DNA of 64,000 nt, taken from positions 20,274,001 to 20,338,000 of the forward strand of contig OZ018415.1 of assembly GCA_963969595.1 (NCBI GenBank). Reading direction: 5' to 3'. This stretch comes from Neckera pumila. Taxonomy: Eukaryota; Streptophyta; Bryopsida; Hypnales; Neckeraceae. Both the position numbers and the translations under genes were made by a program. This document shows, piece by piece, positions 22,041 to 38,531 of this stretch (the first letter of the stretch is position 1; every line of letters starts with the position of its first letter). The notes beneath the pieces are model-generated. The model was not told where the DNA came from, did not search any database, and was given only the letters and a program-made list of their open reading frames with translations.

Positions 22041-24834
22041 TTAGCCACCCATGAAAGAAATTTGCAAATTCTGAATTCATATAGGCCTCAAATTAGCTAT
22101 ACAAAATAGTGAAATTAGGTTGTCTTACTTCAAAAAATTTACTTTAAAAGCTATCAAGTCAACAAATATTTCTATAGATATTTTTGTTTGTACACATGGA
22201 GGTTCATGAGTCCCAGTTACAACAATACTTAATTTAGAAGTAGTGCATTCTTGTAGAGAAACAATAAATATTTATATAGTGTAGAAGGTCAAGAAATTAG
22301 TAAGGGGCAATCTAATTTCATTATTTTGTGTACTATAGGAAAGATGAAGAAATCCAAAATTTATGCAACACAATTGTTGTCCCCCTCCCAGGGACAGATT
22401 CATTATTTTTTTTTATATTTAGAATCCCTTGTTATTTTCAACAAAATGAGGGCAATTTTTACATCTATACTTGACTGTAGCAATAAGGGGGCCAATCTTC
22501 CTTGGCCCTGATTGTCCCATGGTATTTGGAACATTACCGATAATTTGCAGAAGTTGCTATATTTGTAAATAATAAATTAGTATAGATCAATTTATTGCAC
22601 CAACTATTCAAACATGTATTTAAAAGAGGCTAGTTTTGCGGGTAATAAAATTTTGCCCTTTATAAAATAAGACAATCAAAGTAGACCACAGGAAGGGGCC
22701 ATTCAAATTCTTGATGTAGTGATTGGGTGATAAATAGGTTAATGTCTAAGTTGGATTTGCACTTAAATAGGTCATGGCTCATGCCATTTTCTATAGATGA
22801 AAAATCCACTTGGAATCCTACACAGTGAAATTAGCAATTTGCTTGGTTTTAGAGATTGTTTTACCTTTTCCATCTCTTTGAAGTCCAGCCAACGGAATTT
22901 GGGGGGACCATGATGCTTTAAATCTCATAAACACAAACTTTGTTCATTTCACCTTTAAATAATGACAATTGGTCTTGAAGTGGCCAAATGGAACTTCAAG
23001 TGTGTTTCTACCCAATTAATTTTGAATGTATCATTTAGAATTTTTTTGAAGTAGTGTGTAGACATGTACCAATTTACTATCTTAAGAACACAATCATCTT
23101 TTAGAAGTTACTTGACGACTATGTGAATATAGTTATAACTTAATTTATACAAAATATGGTATTCATGGATTCTTTGTGAGTTATAAAATGAATGGATCAA
23201 TGTCATAAATTTGAAGAGGACCAATTATAAAAATGCACCTTTATGTTAATAAAAATTATACCTTTGGGAGTTAATGCTCACCACTTCTTAATAGGTAAGA
23301 ATACTTGGAAACTTTAGTAGTAAGTACCTCTTAGTTGATTTTTCAATCAAAATCATTTTTTCGATGTTCGCAAGCTATGGAAGTATTTGTATTGATAGTT
23401 ATTTGATAAAATAAAAATTAAATAAAGATTATTTTTTTTAAATGTATAAATATTACATATATTGAAAAAATTAGAAACTAATATAAAATCATGCAAGTAT
23501 TACAAAATTTAGAAAATTATAAGTCATTATCTATAAATTTTAATTTTAAAATTACAAGATTAAAATCATAAATCATAGTAATTTGTTATTTTAGAAATTT
23601 TAAGGTTTCAGAATTTATATTGGTCATCAATGGTTGCATAGGGAATTTTGAATTTTTATTGCAAATATACCATGGAATTCTTCTAGTCATGCACAACATG
23701 TAAAAAAGTGGTCATTTTTTGGGGCCATTCAAATTTGAGATGAACCCTCATGCTTCTTTCACAACTTCTAAGCAAAACCACCAATCCTTATAAGAATCTC
23801 ATCTCAATTTTGCCCTTATGTAGCTCTTGGATACATTTAAGGAGAGAAATGTACATGACTTATACATGATAACACAATCAGAATGAGTTTGGTATTAGGT
23901 AGGTTCATCAATCACCATAGAAGTGAAAATATATATTGAAGTGGATATCCTTGTTCCTTAAGATTTGGTGATAGAATTGAAAACGTGTCATTAAAAAGGT
24001 CTACATGTCACTTAGTAATAGAAATGACCAAAGACCTTGAATGATCTTTAATAGAAGCAAATTAAGTTTGCAAATCAAGAGACACATTATGACTATCATA
24101 TAAGACCTACTTTGAAGCTTTTCGTATATGTACCATTACAAATCTTAATATTTTGCATTTCTTTGATACGAAAAATGATTAGACTTTTCTTTGCATGTTC
24201 AATTTTATGGAAATTGAATTATATACTTTCCTCTTCAATCATCAATGATGAATACAAATTAATGTCTTAAAAAATGAAGTTTATATTATTAGCTTGTTTT
24301 GTTATTAAATATTCAATTTACATCAATTATTCAAGAAATAAATTAGAATTTGTGAGAAAATTTGATAATTGTAAACCAAAAAAGTAATGACAAGATTGTC
24401 TTCTTTAAGATTTTGCTTAATCTAATATAATATAAGAATGAACATTTGTAACTCTTGCAATGTTGGTGGAGGTCCAAAAGAAGCAAAAGAGACAAATAAG
24501 TATTCTTCATACAACACAATGAATAGTTTATTACTTGCAATGTATTTGCTAGCACACATTTATTTCTTTACAAAACGTTACTATATCTAGTTTACATTTT
24601 GTATACAAATGTGCAACAATTTCTTTGGTAATCACACTTGGTTGCTATATTTTGAATATCAATTATACTTTCTATTATTAGAAGAGTTCAAAGTTTAAAA
24701 AAAACCATGTTAAAATATTGAAGTGGATTCCAAGAAAAGAAAGAATGCATTATTCAAACACTATGTCCAAAAGTTATAAAGATTCAAAATCTTCTTTATA
24801 GATGACCAACACAAGTTATGATTTGAGAATGGTA
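22041..24834. other. AT-rich transposon territory, no gene seen
   Basis: 22250-22330 shares a block with 7310-7400. Otherwise long A/T runs, stops in all frames and no recognisable protein or terminus. Confidence 0.55.
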
Positions 24835-25013
24835 CTCCTTCCGTCCCAAAACAGTCTTTGGCACTTTGAAAAGGGCTCTAAAATTCAAAGATTCCAATAC
24901 AATAGGAGTGCACTAAACTCCACTCACAAAACAAAAGGGGTTCAAATTTTTTTTTTCAATCTTAATATAGAACAATTTGTCCAACAGGAAGATTGTTTTG
25001 GGGCAAAGGGAAC
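24835..25013. mobile_element. Stowaway-like MITE (about 179 bp)
   Basis: The left end CTCCTTCCGTCCCAAAACAG is close to the Stowaway consensus terminus (CTCCCTCCGTCCCA). The right end, read on the opposite strand, is GTTCCCTTTGCCCCAAAACA. A TA precedes the left end, as expected for a Tc1/mariner-type TA target; the right TA is not clear. No coding capacity. Confidence 0.62.
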
Positions 25014-30009
<4,996 letters not shown>

Positions 30010-31530
30010 GCCAAACAAATTTAGAAAAGCTTTAGAGTCTAATTTTTATTGGAATGTTTTGACCTTACAATTTTTTATATTCAATTGTATTGGAGACCAA
30101 TCACTATGCCATCAAAGCAAATGCCAATGGTAAAACAATGAAAAAAAATGAGTAGAAAGAGCTTATGAGAAGGTTGAAGTCTTTTTTGGCAATACTTTTG
30201 TACATCGGCATAAAGTGACAACCAAATCAAAACACATATTAGCACAATTTTATTTTATTTTATTATTCCACAATGTTCTGAAAAAATGTGAACATATCAC
30301 ACCTACCTACCACCCCGACTAAAAGAATCCAGGACCGTCAATGTGCTCAAAAAAATTTGAAACCCCCTTCCTATGCCTTCAATCTGAATTGCACAAAAAA
30401 TAGTTTTGCTTGAATCCCCACCGTTAATCTTGAATACAATATTTATGGAATACAATATACAATATACAAAATACATATAGATATATGGAATATATGCGGA
30501 CATATGATATGTGGTATACAAATACATATGGATATATAGCATATTTGATGTATAAATGCGGGTATTGGTATGAGGTATGATGTTGATATCCCATATTGAT
30601 TGTAGTGATAGCAATTTCCAAAAAATATAAGTATGGGGGGTTCAATATATATATATATAAGTAACTCTTTCTCATGCACATAATTTATTGAATTTCTTAA
30701 GCACATTGTGATTTTGAATGTGAATTAATTAAATGGCACAATGTGTTCACAATTAACACGTTCCATTATTTTGAATATGATGACAAGGACACATTATTAA
30801 GAATTGACAAGGTGTTTGCACTTAACTAATCCAATAAATAATGCATATGAGAAAGAATTACCTACATATGGCAAGATGGGGCAACTATGATGGTTGCTAA
30901 ATGCAATTTGGTATTCATGTAGAATGGCATGGCGGATGGAAAAAAGTGTGACAATAAATGAAATGATGATAAGGTACAAGGGTTCATATTGCCCTTTTAG
31001 ACACTATATGCCCAAGAACCTACAAAAAAGGAATATAAAGGTTTAGTGTTTGGTCGACTTAGTTTCATAAAATATTTAAAACTTTAAAATTTATTATGGA
31101 AGATCAAATGGCATAGAAGGAGCATCTACCATATCTACTAGAAAATGTGGTCTAGCTCATGATGTGGTTGTGAATTTGTTAGTGAACTATGAAGGAAAAT
31201 GGCATGTTACTGAGGACAACTATGTTACTTCTATTAGTCTATTCAAGACATTTTGGGAGAAAGGAATTTATTCCACTGGAATGCTATGCACAAACCATGT
31301 TAGCATTCCATTTGTATTGAAAAACACAAAATCTTTCATGAGAAATGTTTGAGGTACTTTGGAGTGGCACATACATGAGTCTTAGAAAATGAATGCAATT
31401 GTTTGGAAGGACAAGCGGTCTATTTTTCAATGTTACTTTTTGTGTGTGCCCAACCAGTCCAATTTCTAGGGGATTTCCAATAGTAACTGTTCCTTGTAGG
31501 AATGAAGCAATGAGGGAGTCCTATATCCAA
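30010..31530 (+). pseudogene. Decayed piggyBac-type transposase (DDE_Tnp_1_7 family)
   Basis: Three separated blocks on the plus strand match the order of piggyBac transposase motifs. At 30090-30210: ETNHYAIKANANG.. then LMRRLKSFLAILLYIGIK (family: ETNrYA..., E..flGi.lymG). At 30800-31045: CLHLTNP, ..SVTINEMMIRYKGSY and FRHYMPKNLQKRNIKV (family: yLHf.d, vDEsMi.fKGr, rqYmP.KP.KwGiK). At 31145-31400: HVTEDNYVTSISLF and IYSTGM, then VWKDKRS. In-frame stops break the blocks, and about 550 bp without similarity separates the first two. The first catalytic Asp is Asn here (TINE for vDE). The second is kept (EDNY). The third, in the expected MGGVD motif, is not found. It cannot encode an active enzyme. 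The symbol is left blank because this is a relic. Confidence 0.8.
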
Positions 31531-32719
31531 TTCTAGATTGAGTTATGTAAACACCTTCTATACAGTTGAATTGAACAGAATAAACACAAAACAAAGATAG
31601 GATATTGCTACCATCAACTTCAAACTTGCAAGGGCCTTATGCCATTTGCAATGATGGTGTGACACAACCACACTTTTTGAATTGTAATAATAAGTACATG
31701 TATATTCATAGAGGTTGTTTTGAAAAATACCATGATGCTCTGGCACGTGAAGAAGAATAGCATGTGAGTTCATAACTTTTTGGAACAAATGTTATTTCAA
31801 TTCTATGTTTATTTATTTCCCTTAAATCCTGTGATGACTGTCTATTTCATATGGTGGAAGTGCACACTAACAAAAGTGGAATGTGTTCTTCATTAAAAAC
31901 AAAAGTGTTGAGAAGGGAAAGCCATTGTTGCAAGCTTCATACCCTTAATTCATTAGAAAAATTGTGGACATCGAGATAAGATAAATTACAATTTAATTTG
32001 AGTGCCCTTTAAATTGTCAAAAATTGGCTAGTATATGTTTGTTTTTGCATACTTCTTTGTGTTGTAAAAGTCAAATTTGCTTTTGAAATTTTGCATGAGT
32101 GTACCTAAGTGGACATACTATTCAATGATGAAGAGAATCAATCTTGTGTAGAGCAAAAATTTTACACCAAGAAGAGTTGAAGTCTACAATCCCTATCGGC
32201 CATGGAAGAAAAAACTTGTTTAATATAAACTTTGAATGTTAAAATCTTTCTATCCACATCAAATGGTCTGAACTTTTCTGCCATGATGGTGTAACACATT
32301 CTTGTACATTTAAAGTTCAGGAAGGAAAAAAAGTTTTCTTCTCCAAATTTGGTCAATGCACCAAAAAATGGCAGTTTTTGACAATCTCGCTTGAAACACA
32401 CCCTCCGTCTTTTCGGTTAGGGTTTAAGCTCCCACCTGCAATGCTCTGCTCAGAGAGCAAGTGCATCCACAGGTTTCGCAATTGAGTACAATTCATGATC
32501 CATTTCGGACATCCTATTCCTATAACTCCTAAAAGCACTGCAAATCTCGATTTCGTGACAAGGTAAGCACAAGATTGATTAGGTCATTTTTGGTCGACAA
32601 CATCATAATCTGCTGCGTCTCATCCTCAAGGTCGTGGAACAAAATAAAAAAATTCTCCACATCTATCGTACATTCTAAAATCTAAATGGTCGATGATATG
32701 CAAAAAGACTCGGCTACGA
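31531..32719. other. AT-rich flank, no gene seen
   Basis: Decayed sequence downstream of the piggyBac blocks, then a 3' flank for the small minus-strand gene. No RNA gene or further transposase block was recognised. Confidence 0.5.
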
Positions 32720-32977
32720 TCAGAGTCTCCTCCTTCCGCCCATTGCAAGCGCCGACTGAATACCTACAATGATCGCTTCTGCAATGTTATCCGCCAGGTT
32801 CACAGGTATAAATTCAAGGTCCCGAAGCTCAGCCGCCATGTGCTCGACTCTCTCGGGGTCCGCAGGCACCAAACCCGGCAGCAGCAACGAATTCGGCAGA
32901 GCAAAGGCGTTCATCACTGGAAACAGAGTCCCGTCGTTCATGCCCACGGGCACCATCCCCTGACACGATGGCGCCAT
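32720..32977 (-). CDS. Small unrecognised protein, 85 aa, single exon
   Basis: I do not recognise the family. The frame has a balanced composition unlike the AT-rich surroundings and looks like a real, conserved small protein: a Met/Pro-rich start (MAPSCQGMVPVGMNDG), FPVMNAFALPNSLLLPGLVP, then an acidic helix ERVEHMAAELRD, then FIPVNLADNIAEAIIVGIQS and a basic tail GGRRRL. The VNLADNIAEAIIVGIQSALA stretch is an amphipathic helix candidate. No cleavable signal peptide is evident. The ATG context (AGCTGATGGC) is acceptable and no upstream in-frame ATG is nearby. It may be a short complete gene or one exon of a longer one. A tandem repeat array lies immediately upstream of it, at 33045-33510. 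Confidence 0.55.
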   Translation of the reverse strand: MAPSCQGMVPVGMNDGTLFPVMNAFALPNSLLLPGLVPADPERVEHMAAELRDLEFIPVNLADNIAEAIIVGIQSALAMGGRRRL

Positions 32978-33044
32978 CAGCTTTCCTTAATCCCTTCACA
33001 AAAGTGTACCAAATCGACACTTCTTAAACCTGAGCTCCAAGCCC

Positions 33045-33510
33045 TAATTCAGAGTCACGAATGATTCAATCTCCACCGCAATAGAATCAAGGGAATTAAA
33101 TGATCGAGATTGAGAAGCAAGGTGGTGGCTCTACCATATACAAGCAAACGCAAATCATACTCGAAGGTTGGAGATTCACCGGAGCGATTCCCCTAACCCT
33201 AATTCAAAGCCTCGGATGATTAAATTTCCCACCGCAATAGAATCAAGGGAATTGAATTATCGAGATTGAGAAGCAAAGGTGGTGGCTCTACCAGATGCAA
33301 GCAAACGAAGACATCCTAGAAAATTGGAGATTCACCGGAGCGATTCCCCTAACCCTAATTCAAAGCCACGGATGATTCAAATTCCACCGCCATAGAAGGA
33401 AGAAAACTAAGTTACCAAGATTGAGTAGAACGATGCTGGCTACAAAACATGCAAGAAAAATAAAACAAATATCTGTGCAAGTTGGAGATTCACCGGGGCG
33501 ACGACACTCC
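33045..33510. repeat. Three tandem copies of a unit of about 155 bp
   Basis: Copies at about 33045-33199, 33200-33358 and 33359-33510. Each runs: CCTAATTCA.AG.C.CG.ATGATT.AA, TCCACCGC.ATAGAA, CGAGATTGAG.AG, GGTGGCTCTACCA.AT.CAAGCAAACG (eroded in copy 3), then TTGGAGATTCACCGG.GCGA. Copies 1 and 2 are closest and each ends in a CCCTAACCCTAAT telo-box. Confidence 0.9.
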
Positions 33511-34380
33511 CGTTCGGTTCCAAATTCAGGTGCGTCCGTGTAAAGCCAAGGGCTCCGTCACCGCATGGATGATTAGTCGAAGCAAAACTCTAAGAGAAAT
33601 GCAATCCCCGCACAATCTCTCCAAACTAACATCGACAAATGGGACCTGCAAGAGAGACAGCAAAAGGAGGCAAGCAAGTGACAACCATATGGGGCGTTTT
33701 CAAACAAATATGCGGTCACCGGTCACCGCGCACCTGCGGTCCCATTACCGCGCACAGTATACTCAGGAGTATCGTCATTCAGAGAGTTGCTTGTTTTCTC
33801 TTGCCCCGATCTCATGCCGCTACTCTGAAGTCGGCATTTCAATTTTTTTCAATATTCACCAATTTTGTAGAGTTAAGTTGCAGGACCCAACAAGTAGTCA
33901 ATCTTTTCTCGACTATCAATGTGTTCGATTTGCGTCCTATAGCATTGTTGAGCACAGAGTAGGAACAACTTCGGAGGCAATCAACCTTCTCGAATTGGCC
34001 TCTCGAAGCCAATATGACAGAGGTATGGTATGCAAATGACGACTCGACTTGAGTTTTTGAAGGTTTCGGTTTAAGTGATTAGAATGTTAATGGATTACTG
34101 GGCGTATGAGTAGCGAAATTCTCCCAAGAGTAACATAATTGGAATCTCACATATCCAAGTTTTCTAATGAATCTTTAAACAAGATCTTATTAGTATTTTC
34201 AAACAAAGAAATAAATCGAAAGTGGCCCGAATGGAATGTTATTGTGTCATAATGAAGTCGTCTTTTGCATCGCTGTAGATTGCACGTGCAATTGCGGTGT
34301 CTGAGCACTTGTTCTATTCCTCTCTTTTTTCAGGTCTATTGATAAGGAGAGTTGCGCTTTGGAAGGGGGGGGTTGACCTA
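33511..34380. other. Spacer upstream of AAR2
   Basis: No exon seen. Open frames at 33482-34039 cross the last tandem repeat and have no family similarity. The segment just before 34380 is the likely AAR2 promoter. Confidence 0.5.
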
Positions 34381-34389
34381 AAACCCTAA
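34381..34389 (+). promoter_or_regulatory. Telo-box (AAACCCTAA) in the AAR2 leader
   Basis: AAACCCTAA lies 47 bp before the AAR2 start codon and is followed by three CTGGAACCCTGG-like repeats (34391-34415). Telo-boxes are known in plants near starts of genes for translation and growth functions, where they bind Myb-type telobox proteins. Confidence 0.5.
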
Positions 34390-34435
34390 ACCTGGAACCC
34401 TGGAACCCTGGAAAGTTACAAGATTGCACCTCGCC

Positions 34436-37400
34436 ATGGAATCATCTCAGCAGCAGGCTCCCTACCATGTGCGCATGGACTCCGAGGACGCCCTGAAGCT
34501 CGTCAAGCAAGGCGCCTCGCTTCTCCTTCTGGCTGTCCCACCCGCCACCTCCTTTGGGATTGACCAGCAGATGTTTGTCGTGGGGCCGAATTTCAAAGGC
34601 GTCAAGATGATGCCCCCGGGACCTCACTTCATTTACTACAGTGCTGCAAGCCGGTGTGTGCTCTCGTTTAAATCTCCTTCCATTGTGTTCTTCAAAGGGT
34701 ACCAAATTTGGCATGTCGTTCACTAACTGTCAATGTATTTCCGTCATGAGGTGAAGTATATATATGATTTGAAGGAGGCTTCTATGTGTTTTGTATTTTA
34801 CCTAAACCTAAGATTAATGGCATTTACAGGCACGGAGCTGACGTTTCCCCAATCACAGGTTTCTTTTTACATGTCTCGTCTTCAGAGGTGCGTGATTGAA
34901 GACTTCTCGACAGTGTGGTATTCGAATTTCATATACATCTGACTCTCATAGTGCAATCTATGCCAGTCTGTATTTCTAAGAACGGAGAAACCTTGAACTC
35001 TTTTGCAGGTTATTGTGAAAATGTGGGAACCAAATCAGGAGCGCGTTGTCAATCTTCCGGATGAACATGAGGTATACTGTCCTTCATTTTGTCTTGATTA
35101 GCAGCACGGCAGCTAGTTTGTACTTCACACGAGGAAATCACTTTTTTTTCCCTCCAAAGCCGATGCTTTGAAGACCCCATAGGGGTTGATTTCATGGACC
35201 TTTGATTTATACAAATACACTAGGTTCCTCTATACCTTGGATAGGACTTTCGTTGCGTTTCATACCCTATGGAATGCGGGGTCTGTACGGGTGGCTCCTG
35301 TATACTGCTCTTGTCCCCAACATGGCTGTAGAGTATGGGGTAAATACATCATTGGGTTTAAAGACTCGATTGGTGTACCGACTACTGGACAGTGTTGTCA
35401 AGGAAGCGTCTCTGTTGAAGTTGGAGAAGATAGTAGGTTTACACTGCAATGCTTGGCTTTTTTGGAAGAGAGTGGAAATGTACCTGGTTACTACGATTGA
35501 ATTGTGAACGAAGAGTCTCATTTTCAGGAGGTTACTGCAGGTGGAGCGATATTCATATGGAGTGAGAAGCATGGACTTTGATTCCAGTTTAGCACCCTAT
35601 GACCTCCCACATCACGCGACCTGGTGGCACTTGTCCAACTTCATCAATCAGGCTGTTATCAATCGCCTACGTAAGTGTTTTTGATTCTTCAGATTCTCAT
35701 TGATTTTGGGGACATAGCAATTGGACTGGGTCAAGAATGTTGATGCCGATCTCAATTTCATGTTGTTTACATATTACTGTATTTCTTTATCTTACTCCTA
35801 TATTGTTGGTTCCCGTAGAACCTGTGGGTGGTGATATATCAATTATGGCAGAAGCTGCGATGGTAGAGACAGGTCCCATGACGCGAGCAGAGAAGAAGAT
35901 GTATGAACATATTGCCAAGCTTCGTCAGAAGTTTCCAGATTTTAAAACGCCGGGAGATGATCAAGACAGTCAGCCCAGCAGCAGCGGTCGGTGTTTCTAC
36001 ACTCGTCTTCCTGGTCTAGTGAAACGAGTTGGTATGTCAACAGAAGAGTTAACAGCTCTGAACTTGGACAAGGTATGTATGTCCTTGTCTTTATCAGCAG
36101 TGTTTCTTTTTCTCCCATGATATCAGATAATTTGTACATAATGCGGTGGTAGCGAGAAGAAATAGTTATCATGGGAAAGAATTCACTGAACCCCTAGTGC
36201 CCAGGCTAAAAAGATGAAGTTCATTTCCGAAGCTAGTAGTCGATTGTAGTAACTTTGAGAATATAGTTCTAGCGTTCAAACATGTAGGGTATGATGTTTT
36301 CTTCCTATCAACATATGATGTTATCTTCCTTAGAGCTTTCTAAATGATTTATTTCAACTCATATGGATATGAAGTGTCCACTCTTGCCCGTTTGGGCTCT
36401 TAGGGTTTAAGGTGCCACTATCTGTAATTGGAAGCATTTTGGGCATCCCACGATGGCGCGCAAGTCAAGATATGTGATACTTGTTTAATGATGTAACTCT
36501 TGTTTATCAGTGTGGTTTATGAAGTTGCAATTCGAACATACTCCTGCTCAATTAGAAAAATGCTGGTGAAAATCAGTGCAGTGTTGAAATAAATGAACTG
36601 CAACCTGTAAAGCTTGTTCTAAATGCTGAGAATTTTATGGGTAGCCTTATTCCTGCGGCTCTTTCATCTTGTATGCAGAGCGAGCAGTTGGAATCTGTAT
36701 TGAAGAACTTGTATGGAGGAGAAGAGGACCTTCTGTTAGGGGAAGTCCAGTTTGCGTTCATTGCTTTCCTGGTATATATTTTAGCCTTCACTTTCAATTA
36801 CAACTGCCCATTATCCGTGATGGATTTGGTATTTTAATACTCTTGAAGTTCTAGCCTGTTACTTTGAATTGTTGCCAATGGTTTTTACTCTAAGTCATTG
36901 CAACATGTATGTAATTGCTGCTTAGAGATTACGAAAGCTCTTTTAGACATAGCTAGAAGTTATTTTCTAGCTATTATCTTGAGATTCGTAAATATGGTGC
37001 TGGACACAGATGGGGCAATCATTGGAAGCGTTTGGACAATGGAAGGCACTGGTCAGCTTTTTGTTTGGTTGCAACAAGGCTGTGAGTACTTGACCTTTCT
37101 GTGTGATATTGTTGCGTTGGGAAGTTCTTAAGCTGCTATAATGACTTAAGTGTTTTATGGAGTGAGTCATAAATCGTGACAGTAAGTTACCATGTGTTTT
37201 TTGTACTCTAGAAACAATAACTTCTTTGTACAATTTCGTGATTATGTTGTGTTTTGGACATGTACTGCAGCCATTACAATCCCGCACCAAGTTATTCGCC
37301 AAGGTACGATTCATGTCATTTTCTTATGAGCTCTTTCTAGGACCTTGTTTTGGGTAAGTCAGTTTCACCATCTCATTTTCTGACCATTGCCTTCGTGCAT

Positions 37401-38531
37401 CAGTTCTTGGACATCCTATATTGGCAACTGAAGCAAGGTTTGAAGGGGAATGTGTCTTCTGCAGAAGGCCCCACAGTTGATGATAGCTGGTTCACAGATG
37501 ATATTTTCTTAAGGCATCACTATAAAGTAAGAAGTCGTAACATATGCATCCCTCTTTCATTTAAAGTTGGTGCCTTCCCATTGACTACTAGGTAGTGCAG
37601 TCAGAGGAATCCTTAAGGGAACGCAATTAACGTAAATTTTGATGGTTACAAGTGTGGATGTTCCTTCTTGTTCAATCTCCACTTTGATGGGCTAAGCTTC
37701 AGGATTTGATGTTGTAATTGGTGGTTTGCCTGTTCACAGAATTTTATTCAACTGATTAGAGACGCCCACGCTATTGATGGTGACCTTCTCAACAAGGTTT
37801 GTTGTTCACCCAACTGTAATTCTAATGCTGTTGTAACGGTCAGCAGCGTTACCCATGTCAGAACTTTTCCGTACTTCATGTCTTCTTCTGTACTGAAAAA
37901 AGTACGAGGGAATTGGGAGATTGTCAGAACCACATTCAGAGATACGGTAGCCGATTTTATAAGATGTTTCTATTTTCATCACATGCGCTTGTTGATTCAT
38001 AAAACTATTTGAGCGCTTAAAGATATATATTAATGGTGCTCCGTTTGTGGTAATATGGCTGTAAATAGGTTGATATACGTTCCACTTTTATTAACCCTGG
38101 TTTTGACGTCATGCAGACGAAAAAGCTGAGAAAATTAGTGGAGTCAAGTCTTGGATGGACTGTGGAAGAGGACGCGGAAATTGACGAGGACGATGAGGTT
38201 AGTATTATGCATCTCCATCATCATCTCTTTCTCTTCACCACTGCTTCCATGTCTATCCTCGTTCAGCCTATCTTTGTGTGAAAGCATTTCATGTGACGTG
38301 TTCGCTTGTGATTGTGCAGTTCTTAGAGAACAAATTTGTTTCCCTCGTGTGCCATTCCCAAGGATAATAGCTTCGTGCAGTGAGATTTGGCTCTGCGGCT
38401 AAGTCTTTAATGTGTTGTTTTGATTACTCTTAGGGGCACAGTTTAACTGGGTGTGCATTGCTGTGTTCTTGGCTCTGCAGTACGCACCAGTAGTGGTCTC
38501 TGAGGAGGATGCTACAATCAAGGACGAATAG
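34436..38531 (+). CDS. AAR2: AAR2 family protein (U5 snRNP assembly / pre-mRNA splicing)
   Basis: AAR2 binds the Prp8 core during cytoplasmic U5 snRNP assembly (family knowledge). Exons: 34436-34653, 34830-34887, 35009-35071, 35541-35670, 35819-36072, 36679-36771, 37010-37081, 37271-37303, 37404-37526, 37740-37796, 38117-38197, 38481-38531. Every junction is GT-AG, the frame holds throughout and the product is 410 aa. Diagnostic stretches: FGIDQQMFVVGPNFKGVKMM with PPGPHFIYYS, DVSPITGFFL, APYDLPHHATWWHLSNFI, GEVQFAFIAFLMGQSLEAF, WKALVSFLFG, ILYWQLKQG, then GWTVEEDAEIDEDDEYAPVV near the acidic C-terminus. Length is normal for plants (about 400). The ATG lies in a good context (CGCCATGGA). The middle (about 155-200) is the variable linker. 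Nothing is truncated. It runs convergently toward eIF6. Confidence 0.94.

Noticed and set aside
21441..22044. Long plus-strand frames rich in Gly, Arg and Trp
   Set aside because: Produced by the G-rich low-complexity block, which lacks stops in several frames.
30303..30706. Tyr/Ile-rich minus-strand frames
   Set aside because: Caused by TATA-rich simple sequence between the piggyBac blocks.
33482..34039. 185-residue plus-strand frame upstream of AAR2
   Set aside because: It starts inside a tandem repeat unit, shows no recognisable domain and has no consistent exon structure.
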